Origin: Treponema sp.
GTDB lineage: Bacteria; Spirochaetota; Spirochaetia; Treponematales; Treponemataceae
Assembly (NCBI GenBank): GCA_012520945.1
Contig: JAAYNH010000081.1
Span: 1-64,000 of the forward strand
Reading direction: 5' to 3'
DNA length: 64,000 nucleotides
This document shows, piece after piece, positions 30,588-37,274 of the stretch. Every line of letters begins with the position of its first letter. The stretch's first letter is position 1. The position numbers and the translations under genes are program-made. Below the pieces are notes generated by a model. It had not been told where the DNA came from. It ran no database searches and worked only from the letters and a program-made list of their open reading frames with translations.

Positions 30588-31428
30588 ATTACAAGATATA
30601 AATAATGAAACAAGTGATGAGCAAAAAAAAGCAAAAAATAGCTTTGAAAAATTATATGCGGCAATAAAAAAGTTACGTTCCGAACAAGGATGCCCGTGGG
30701 ATAAAAATCAAACGCCTCTTTCAATGCGAAGTGACTTAATTGAAGAGACGTTTGAAGCAGTGGATGCAATTACACAAAATGATGTTTTTCATACAAAAGA
30801 AGAATTAGGAGATGTTTTTTTGAATGCATTAATGATTTCATATATGTATGAGCAAGAAAAATATTTTAATGTCAGCGATGTCTTTGATGAAGTTGTTGAA
30901 AAAATTGTCAGACGCCATCCGCACGTTTGGGAAAATTCTGAAGGAAAAGAAAATGCAAATGAAAAAAAAGCAACTACAAGTGAAGAAGTTTTACTTCAAT
31001 GGGAAAATATAAAACAAGGTATAGAAGGTAGAAAAAAAAATTCTATTTTAAATGAAATAAGTGAAGGACTTCCTCCTTTGATGCTTGCATATAAAATGCA
31101 AAAAAAAGCGGCCAAAAAAGGTTTTGATTGGCAAGATATTGAAAGCGTTTGGAAAAAAGTAGAAGAAGAATTAAATGAACTTCATGAAGCTACAAAGGAA
31201 AAAAATCAGCAAAATATTGAAGAAGAAATGGGAGATGTGTTTTTTTCAGTAGTGAATTTAGCTAGAAAATTAAAAGTTGATCCAAGTGTTGCATTGGCAC
31301 GTAGTAATGAAAAATTTAAAAAAAGATTTTCGTATGTTGAAAAGCAATGTGAAAAAAATGCTATTCCAATGAATAATGAAAATTTGAAACAAATGGATAA
31401 TTTTTGGGAAGAATCTAAGAATTATTAA
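30580..31428 (+). CDS. mazG: Nucleoside triphosphate pyrophosphohydrolase MazG
   Basis: 282 aa, two tandem all-helical MazG domains. The first has CPWDKNQTPLSMRSDLIEE and EELGDVF; the second has EEELNEL and EEEMGDVFFSVVNLARK, giving the Mg-binding acidic clusters. It hydrolyses NTPs and dNTPs to monophosphates, a housecleaning role. The ATG at 30580 overlaps the pth stop; the open frame from 30544 lies inside pth. Confidence 0.93.
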   Translation: MIELQDINNETSDEQKKAKNSFEKLYAAIKKLRSEQGCPWDKNQTPLSMRSDLIEETFEAVDAITQNDVFHTKEELGDVFLNALMISYMYEQEKYFNVSDVFDEVVEKIVRRHPHVWENSEGKENANEKKATTSEEVLLQWENIKQGIEGRKKNSILNEISEGLPPLMLAYKMQKKAAKKGFDWQDIESVWKKVEEELNELHEATKEKNQQNIEEEMGDVFFSVVNLARKLKVDPSVALARSNEKFKKRFSYVEKQCEKNAIPMNNENLKQMDNFWEESKNY

Positions 31429-31477
31429 GAGTAACCGGAAAAGTTAAATTGACTATTGAGCAAAATTGAGGTATATT

Positions 31478-32092
31478 ATGTATATGTATAGATTTGAAGA
31501 TGAGAATTGCGAGTGCGATTCGGAATGCGAAAAAAAGAAAGCTGAAGAATCTGATGGTATGAATGAGAAGTTTTTTAAAACAAGACAAATCATTCTTTCC
31601 GGAGAAATTAATGACGAAATGGCTCAAGATATTGTCAGGCAGCTTTTTACGATGGAAGCGGAAAATAATGAACCAATTCGTATTTTTATAGACTCACCGG
31701 GTGGCAGTGTTGATTCCGGATTTGCAATTTTTGATACGATTCGTTTTATTAATTGTCCGGTTTATACGATTGGAATGGGACTTGTAGCCAGTGCTGCCGC
31801 TTTAATTTTACTAGCAGCTCCAAAGGAAAATAGGTTTGCTTTTCCAAATAGCCATTATTTATTGCATCAACCTTTATTGAGTGGTATGCGTGGAACTGCA
31901 ACGGAAATTGAAATTCAGGCTGCAGAAATTGAAAAAACTAAAACACGTTTAAATGAGCTTATTTCAGAAGAAACAGGAAAGGCGATAAAACAAGTTGAAA
32001 AAGATACAGATCGCGATTTTTGGTTGGGAGCAAAAGAAGCATTAGAATATGGATTGGTAAGTAAAGTGCTTACGAAACGTAGTGAACTATAA
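31478..32092 (+). CDS. clpP: ATP-dependent Clp protease proteolytic subunit
   Basis: Serine protease chamber of Clp, 204 aa. Catalytic triad: S105 in GLVASAAA, H130 in YLLHQP and D180 in TDRDF. SPGGSV at 73-78 is the family signature. The N-terminus is unusual: residues 8-21 hold three Cys and six acidic residues (ENCECDSECEKKK) instead of a short propeptide. GAGG at 31468 sets the ATG at 31478. Treponemes often have two ClpP paralogues; this may be the divergent one. No Clp ATPase is adjacent. Confidence 0.9.
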   Translation: MYMYRFEDENCECDSECEKKKAEESDGMNEKFFKTRQIILSGEINDEMAQDIVRQLFTMEAENNEPIRIFIDSPGGSVDSGFAIFDTIRFINCPVYTIGMGLVASAAALILLAAPKENRFAFPNSHYLLHQPLLSGMRGTATEIEIQAAEIEKTKTRLNELISEETGKAIKQVEKDTDRDFWLGAKEALEYGLVSKVLTKRSEL

Positions 32093-32111
32093 TTATAATT
32101 AAGCGGTGGGA

Positions 32112-33062
32112 ATGCAATTTTCATTAAATGAGGCCATAATCGATGAAATCCTCTTTTATATGGAAAATCAAGACGGGAATTTTATGTTTGATTCTGTTTT
32201 GGAAGAAGTAGTTTCATATGATGAATTTGATGATTATGAACTAGAATCTTTTGAGCAAGAAAATGATAATACAGAAAGATTTTATGAATTACCACAGTGG
32301 TCAAGTAGAGACGGTTTTAACATGATGAAGGATTTTGCAAATAATTTGCATAATCCGCCGGCAAAAAATCAATTGATTGATATTTTATCTTCAGGACGTG
32401 GTGTTTTTAGAAATTTTAAAAATGTTTTATCAAATTTTCCTAAAGTGGAAAAAATTTGGTATGTTTATAAACGCAATCAAATGAAAAAAAATATTCGTGA
32501 GTGGTATAATGATTTACGAGAAATTTGGCATTTGGAACGGCTTACATATGATGAAGAAACGGAAGAAAATGAAGAAATAATTTTTGCAGATTTTTCTATT
32601 AGAAAATTAGTTTCGAATGATTTAGATAAAAATATTTTACAAATAATAAAAGAGAAGATGATAGAAGAGTATAAAATTGTACTTGAAGATTCTTTGTTTG
32701 CAAAAGCATGTACTGAATTATGGTTGAAACAAATTGCAGTTGATGAAGATTGTGAAGAAATTATTTTAATTGCTGAAACTCCTAGTGGAGAATTTGCGGG
32801 TATGGTTCAAGTAAATGCGGTATCACAAAATTTAAGAAATTGTGGATTGATTGCTTTGATTTATGTAGAAACAGAGTTCAGAGGAATAGGTTTAGGGTCA
32901 ACATTGTTAGAAAAGGCTATTGAAGAAGCTAAAAATAAAAAGATGCAACGATTAATTGTATCAAATGCAATATTATCTGATGGATTTGCACAAACACTTG
33001 TTCGACACAAATTTTATCGTTCCGGCTCTGACTATTTATTAAATTTGGATTTGAACGGCTAA
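32112..33062 (+). CDS. GNAT N-acetyltransferase with novel N-terminal region
   Basis: 316 aa. The C-terminal 140 residues are a GNAT domain: GEFAGMVQVNAV, the acetyl-CoA motif RGIGLGSTLLEKAIEEA (about 257-273) and a final FYRSGSDYLLNL strand. The first 160 residues are acidic and helical, with no family I recognise. GCGGTGGGA precedes the ATG at 32112. Substrate unknown; 19 nt after clpP, so probably in the same transcript. Confidence 0.8.
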   Translation: MQFSLNEAIIDEILFYMENQDGNFMFDSVLEEVVSYDEFDDYELESFEQENDNTERFYELPQWSSRDGFNMMKDFANNLHNPPAKNQLIDILSSGRGVFRNFKNVLSNFPKVEKIWYVYKRNQMKKNIREWYNDLREIWHLERLTYDEETEENEEIIFADFSIRKLVSNDLDKNILQIIKEKMIEEYKIVLEDSLFAKACTELWLKQIAVDEDCEEIILIAETPSGEFAGMVQVNAVSQNLRNCGLIALIYVETEFRGIGLGSTLLEKAIEEAKNKKMQRLIVSNAILSDGFAQTLVRHKFYRSGSDYLLNLDLNG

Positions 33063-33110
33063 TTCTTTTTTTTATATTAAGTCGTTATTTTTTATGCAGG
33101 AGTAATAATT

Positions 33111-33752
33111 ATGGGATTTCATGGCAAAAACATGATTGATGAGGATCGTTTTGTTGCTTTGTTAAAAAACGCAGTTAATCGGGTTAAAACAGAAGAAGAT
33201 CCGTTGGTTTTGAATCAGTACAAAAAACTTTTCAAAAAAAATGTACCGTTTTCATTGAGAATGTATGTTGCTGCATATTTTGCAAAAAATGCTTCTTTCC
33301 GTGGTGGACGAAAAGATTATAGTCGTGAAAAATTTCGTTCAAATGAAAAACGTTCATTTAATTTAACGGAAAATGACTCAAAATCAAAATTAAAACAAAA
33401 AATTGAAATTGATGATAGTGTTGCAGCAACAATTTTTTTAAGTGTAGGTAGAAACAGAAGAGTGTTTCCGCGTGATTTAATTCATCTAATTGTTTCATCA
33501 ACCGGTGTTGATAGAGATCATATCGGTGAAATTAAAATTTTAGACAGTTATTCTTTTGTGCAGCTTTTTGCAGACGATGCTGAAAAAGTAATTTTAGGAT
33601 TAAACGGAACAAATTATCGTGGACGTTCATTACAAGTAAGTTATTCACGTAAAAAAGAAGACAAAGAAACAGGAGATACGATTGTTGAAGATACTTTAGC
33701 CGAAGTTTTCACTTCTGAGCTGAATGATTATGAAAATGTAAGTGCAGAATAG
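33111..33752 (+). CDS. Free-standing DbpA-type RNA-binding domain protein
   Basis: 213 aa. Residues about 105-185 form the DbpA/CsdA RNA-binding fold normally found at the C-terminus of DEAD-box helicases: ATIFLSVGRNRRVFPRDLIHLI, then GEIKILDSYSFVQLFADDAEKVI and GLNGTNYRGRSLQVSYSRK. No helicase domain is present. The N-terminal 100 residues are basic (RGGRKDYSREKF). An acidic tail follows the RNA-binding domain. AGGAG precedes the ATG. Likely an RNA-binding or ribosome-assembly factor; function inferred. Confidence 0.8.
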   Translation: MGFHGKNMIDEDRFVALLKNAVNRVKTEEDPLVLNQYKKLFKKNVPFSLRMYVAAYFAKNASFRGGRKDYSREKFRSNEKRSFNLTENDSKSKLKQKIEIDDSVAATIFLSVGRNRRVFPRDLIHLIVSSTGVDRDHIGEIKILDSYSFVQLFADDAEKVILGLNGTNYRGRSLQVSYSRKKEDKETGDTIVEDTLAEVFTSELNDYENVSAE

Positions 33753-33766
33753 TATTTAGTTTTGAG

Positions 33767-33799
33767 GCGACCGCTTAATTGTGTGTCGCTTTTTTTTTG
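33767..33799 (+). terminator. Terminator after the DbpA-domain gene
   Basis: GCGAC / GTCGC stem with a 13-nt loop followed by nine or more T, 14 nt after the stop codon. Confidence 0.75.
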
Positions 33800-33830
33800 T
33801 GTACTAAAAATTATATTTACAAAAGGAATT

Positions 33831-34460
33831 ATGATGAAAAAAAATATTATACATTTAAATTGTGGAATGCTTCAAACTTCTACTTATATTATTAAATTAA
33901 TACAAAGTAAGAAGGATTTTTTAGATACAAATATTAATGTTATGATTATTGATCCGGCAGATTGTTATAAATTAATCTATAAAACTTTACAAGACAATAA
34001 TTATACTCCTGTTTTATGTGTTCTCACTCATGCACATGCAGATCATCTTGGTTCTCTTTCAAAGCTAAAAAAAGATTTTCCTAATATGAAAATTGCTGCA
34101 CATGAAGCAGAAAAAAAATTTTATGGACCAGGCTCTTTTAACGAACATAAAAAGGCTATTCCTCAACTTGCTCCTGTAATGCTCAGAGGTGATTTGCCTT
34201 CGTTAGACTATTCATTGAAAGATGGGGATATACTGACCGATGCTCAACAGTGGCAAGTAATTCATACGCCCGGGCATAGTAGCGGTTCAATTTGTTTATA
34301 CAATAAATCTGAAAATATGCTTATCACAGGAGATACATTTTTCGATTATGGTATATATGGAAGAACGGATTTGTTCAGTGGTAGTGATGATGAGCTTGTG
34401 CAGTCATTGCAAAAAATCATGCCTTTAGTAAAGACTTGTGATGTTTATCCGGGGCATTAA
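33831..34460 (+). CDS. Metallo-beta-lactamase-fold hydrolase, short C-terminus
   Basis: 209 aa, glyoxalase-II-like. The metal-binding motifs are THAHADHLG (about 67-75), HTPGHSSGS, TGDTFFDYG and the final YPGH. The protein stops immediately after that last His ligand; homologues usually continue with a GPXT loop and 15-20 more residues. Reading the following bases in the other frames gives no continuation. AAAGGAATT precedes the double ATG at 33831. Possibly a thioesterase/glyoxalase; activity uncertain. Confidence 0.8.
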   Translation: MMKKNIIHLNCGMLQTSTYIIKLIQSKKDFLDTNINVMIIDPADCYKLIYKTLQDNNYTPVLCVLTHAHADHLGSLSKLKKDFPNMKIAAHEAEKKFYGPGSFNEHKKAIPQLAPVMLRGDLPSLDYSLKDGDILTDAQQWQVIHTPGHSSGSICLYNKSENMLITGDTFFDYGIYGRTDLFSGSDDELVQSLQKIMPLVKTCDVYPGH

Positions 34461-34490
34461 TAATTTGTGTTAAAACAAAATATGTTGAAA

Positions 34491-34546
34491 AAAAAGCCAC
34501 ACATATAGAAAAAAAATAAATGTTTTAAGTGTGGCTTTTTATTTTT
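34491..34546. terminator. Bidirectional terminator
   Basis: Twelve-bp stem AAAAAGCCACAC / GTGTGGCTTTTT with an AT-rich loop, lying between the converging hydrolase (plus) and Na/Pi transporter (minus) genes. Confidence 0.85.
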
Positions 34547-34558
34547 GAAAGATGTTTA

Positions 34559-36214
34559 TTATTTTGTTTGTACCAATGCCTCTGAAATTTCAAAAGCACG
34601 ATCACCGATTTTTTCAATGTAGCGAATAATATCAATATAAATCAATTCACTTCGAACGTCTGCACCGCATTCTAATCGTTTACGTGCTATACGTTTAAGT
34701 TTGGCACGATAGATGTCAATTTTATTTTCAATAGTTTCTGCATAGCGTAATTTTTCTTCACTTAAGGTTTTATTCAAGTTTTCTTTAATAAAAATTAAAA
34801 AGTGATTAACAAGCTCAAGATAAGGATCTAAACGTTCCATTTCTTCACGTGCAATTAATGTTTGTTTATTTATGCTTCTGTGAACAAGTAGTCCAATGGA
34901 TAAGCAGTCATCTGTCATATTTTCAATTTCATCAATGATATGTAGCATAATTGAAAGATTGTTTTGTGTTTTATCTGTGATAGACATTTGAGAACATTTG
35001 ACAATAAATTGAGAAAGCTGCTCTTGCATTTGATCTGCATATTCTTCTTGTGCACGTAAATCTTCAATGTATGAATCTATGTTACCTTCGAAGTCCGGCT
35101 TAAATCCTATTTGAACTTTATTTAACATTTGCATTGCTATGCCAATCATGTCAACAATTTCTTTTTCTGCACGGAGAATGTTAGCACCAATGTTTTCTTT
35201 TCCCCCTGCAGTAATCATTTCGAGTTTATATACATTAGGAATTTCATCATCTTTCGGTTTGATAATTTTTTCAGTAAATCGTGCTAAAGGAGTAACAAAA
35301 GGCATAAATAAAATAGTGTTAATAACATTAAATATAGTATGAAGCATTGCTAGGTGTGTAGGTTCGTTACCTTGAACTGGTCCGGGAACAATAAAATCAA
35401 CAAGCGAAAGAAACGGTCGCAGAACAAACATAGCCAAAATAGAACCTATTGCGTTAAATAAAACGTGTACTAAAGCCGCACGTCTAGCATTAACTTTTGT
35501 ACCCCAAGATGCTAAAACGGCATCAATTGTTGTACCTATGTTTGAACCGATAACCATTGCAGCGGCAAATTCCCACGATAACAAACCTTGATGGCTTAAT
35601 GTCAGAATAATTGCTGTTGATGCACTGGAAGAGTGAATAATTGCTGTAACAACAACACCTGCAATTAAACCGATAAAAAGTCCAAAGTTCCCTTTGTCAT
35701 TAAAATATGAAAGAAAAGTAATTTGTGATGCATCAACAGTCATTACGTCTTTTAATAAATCAAGACCTAAAAATAAAAGACCAAAGCCCATTACCGCTTC
35801 ACCAATATTTGGTTTGTTAAATTGTTTTATGTTTTTAAGAAGATAACCAATACCAAAAAGAGGAATAGCAAGAGCGGCTATATGAAATTTAAATCCAAAA
35901 ATTGCAACAATCCAAGCTGTAACAGTGGTACCAATGTTAGCACCAAAAATTACACCAATAGCTTGTGCTAAAGTCATTAAGCCGGCGTTTACAAAAGAAA
36001 CAACCATTACTGTTGTTGCACTTGAAGACTGAATAATCAAAGTGATAAATACTCCGGTAAGCATGCCTAAAAATCTATTTCCTGTCATGAGGCTTAAAGC
36101 TTTATGTAAACTTTTACTGGCACTTTTTTGAATACCATCACTCATGAGCTTCATACCAAACAGGAGAAAAGAAAGACTTCCTGCAAATTGAAAAATTATT
36201 TGTAAAATTTTCAT
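34559..36214 (-). CDS. Na/phosphate cotransporter with PhoU-like domain
   Basis: 551 aa, NptA/SLC34-type. Two inverted repeats carry the QSSSATTVM and HSSSASTAI motifs and GANIGTTVTAW / GSNIGTTIDAV. About eight or nine membrane helices occupy residues 1-310. The cytoplasmic C-terminus (about 335-551) is helical and PhoU-like (IIDEIENMTDDCLSI). It should import phosphate with sodium. The ATG has no Shine-Dalgarno; a -10 box sits 6 nt upstream. Confidence 0.92.
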   Translation of the reverse strand: MKILQIIFQFAGSLSFLLFGMKLMSDGIQKSASKSLHKALSLMTGNRFLGMLTGVFITLIIQSSSATTVMVVSFVNAGLMTLAQAIGVIFGANIGTTVTAWIVAIFGFKFHIAALAIPLFGIGYLLKNIKQFNKPNIGEAVMGFGLLFLGLDLLKDVMTVDASQITFLSYFNDKGNFGLFIGLIAGVVVTAIIHSSSASTAIILTLSHQGLLSWEFAAAMVIGSNIGTTIDAVLASWGTKVNARRAALVHVLFNAIGSILAMFVLRPFLSLVDFIVPGPVQGNEPTHLAMLHTIFNVINTILFMPFVTPLARFTEKIIKPKDDEIPNVYKLEMITAGGKENIGANILRAEKEIVDMIGIAMQMLNKVQIGFKPDFEGNIDSYIEDLRAQEEYADQMQEQLSQFIVKCSQMSITDKTQNNLSIMLHIIDEIENMTDDCLSIGLLVHRSINKQTLIAREEMERLDPYLELVNHFLIFIKENLNKTLSEEKLRYAETIENKIDIYRAKLKRIARKRLECGADVRSELIYIDIIRYIEKIGDRAFEISEALVQTK

Positions 36215-36220
36215 GAGTAA

Positions 36221-36249
36221 ACTATATCAAAAGTGTTAGGAAAAAACAA
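36221..36249 (-). promoter_or_regulatory. Leaderless-type promoter of the Na/Pi transporter
   Basis: Minus strand: TTGTTT (36249-36244), 17 nt, TATAGT (36226-36221), then 6 nt to the ATG. No Shine-Dalgarno. Confidence 0.6.
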
Positions 36250-36260
36250 CTAGAAGATAA

Positions 36261-37175
36261 CTAAAAAGAAAAACAAAAAGAGTGCTCCGGATTTTGTATG
36301 AAATGTATAAATTCCCATACTTTTTTTTCGCCACCTGAGCATAAAGCTGAAACAAGAGGTCTACCGATAAGTACTTCTGTTGCACCGAGAAAACGTGCTG
36401 CAAGTAAATCCGAAAAAGTACGTAATCCGCCGTCAACCCAGAGTTCTTCACAGTAATTTGATAATGTTAGTCCGTAATTATTGAGAAAATCAGCTGTACT
36501 TCCTGTTTCAGTTTCGATGCGTCCTCCATGATTTGATACAACAACAACATCCGGTTTAACTTCTTTAACAAGCTCAACAGATTCTTTTGTGAAAATTCCT
36601 TTTAAAACAAATGGAACTTTAATTGATTTTTTTATTTGATTTAATTGTGATGCAGATTTTTTTTCAAGTTGAACAAGTTTTTTCATTGTTAAAATATTAA
36701 AAGAATCGATATCAATTCCAATGTGTGAAGCAATTTTTTGTGACCATTCAATTCGTTCAAAAATTTTGTCGTTAGTATAAGGTTTAATAAAAAAAGCGGC
36801 TTTTGTTCCGTCAATAAGATTTAATTTTTCAATTGCATGAACGCCGTATTGGAATTTAAAATCAGGAAAACCGTCTCCTACAGAAAGATTAATTTGTGCA
36901 TTTTTACATGCTTGTGTAATATGATAATAAAATTTTTCTTCACATGGATAGCCAATATTTTCAACGCTACCTGTTATTGGAGCAAGACGAATTTGCGGTA
37001 ATAAGTTTTCAGCATTTTCATAATTATATAGTGTTGGAGTATATTTTTTCCAAGCATTACAATTTAATTGAAAATTTAAACTGTCATTCACTCCGCCCAT
37101 TCCGGGCATTTGTCCTTGACAACCAAAACCGAGACATCTTTGACAAAAATTACATTTGAAATTTTTAAAACTCAT
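36261..37175 (-). CDS. FMN-dependent alpha-hydroxyacid dehydrogenase-type protein with Cys cluster
   Basis: 304 aa in the FMN TIM-barrel family of lactate/glycolate oxidases. Family residues present: Lys in FVLKGIF, His and Arg in SNHGGR, and the phosphate-binding DGGLR / LLAARFLGATEVLIGRP. The N-terminus has CX2CX2CX4C (CNFCQRCLGFGC) followed by GQMPGMGG; similar clusters open the clostridial branch of this family. A bound metal or Fe-S centre is possible. Start chosen at 37175 because GATAAT lies 6 nt upstream; 37226 would add a hydrophobic stretch with no start signal. Confidence 0.75.
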   Translation of the reverse strand: MSFKNFKCNFCQRCLGFGCQGQMPGMGGVNDSLNFQLNCNAWKKYTPTLYNYENAENLLPQIRLAPITGSVENIGYPCEEKFYYHITQACKNAQINLSVGDGFPDFKFQYGVHAIEKLNLIDGTKAAFFIKPYTNDKIFERIEWSQKIASHIGIDIDSFNILTMKKLVQLEKKSASQLNQIKKSIKVPFVLKGIFTKESVELVKEVKPDVVVVSNHGGRIETETGSTADFLNNYGLTLSNYCEELWVDGGLRTFSDLLAARFLGATEVLIGRPLVSALCSGGEKKVWEFIHFIQNPEHSFCFSF

Positions 37176-37181
37176 TATTAT

Positions 37182-37211
37182 ATTATCGGAAAAAATGTTG
37201 ATTAAGATTAA
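37182..37211 (-). promoter_or_regulatory. Leaderless-type promoter of the FMN dehydrogenase
   Basis: Minus strand: GATAAT (37187-37182) ends 6 nt before the ATG, with a poor -35 candidate (TTAATC, 37211-37206, 18-nt spacer). Confidence 0.4.
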
Positions 37212-37239
37212 AAAAAATATCATCATGAATGCCTTTTTA

Positions 37240-37268
37240 TTGCTTTTTTAATATTTTCATTTTATAAT
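37240..37268 (+). promoter_or_regulatory. Leaderless-type promoter of the heparinase-like gene
   Basis: TTGCTT (37240-37245), 17 nt, consensus TATAAT (37263-37268), then 6 T before the ATG at 37275. No Shine-Dalgarno. Confidence 0.65.
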
Positions 37269-37274
37269 TTTTTT

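Noticed and set aside
34461-34490. Frameshift as the cause of the short metallo-hydrolase
   Set aside because: Neither alternative frame after YPGH gives the expected family C-terminus, so an indel is not the simplest explanation.
37175-37226. Longer N-terminus for the FMN dehydrogenase that would act as a membrane anchor
   Set aside because: The promoter -10 box lies within that stretch, so it would not be transcribed from it; the Cys cluster follows the nearer ATG.
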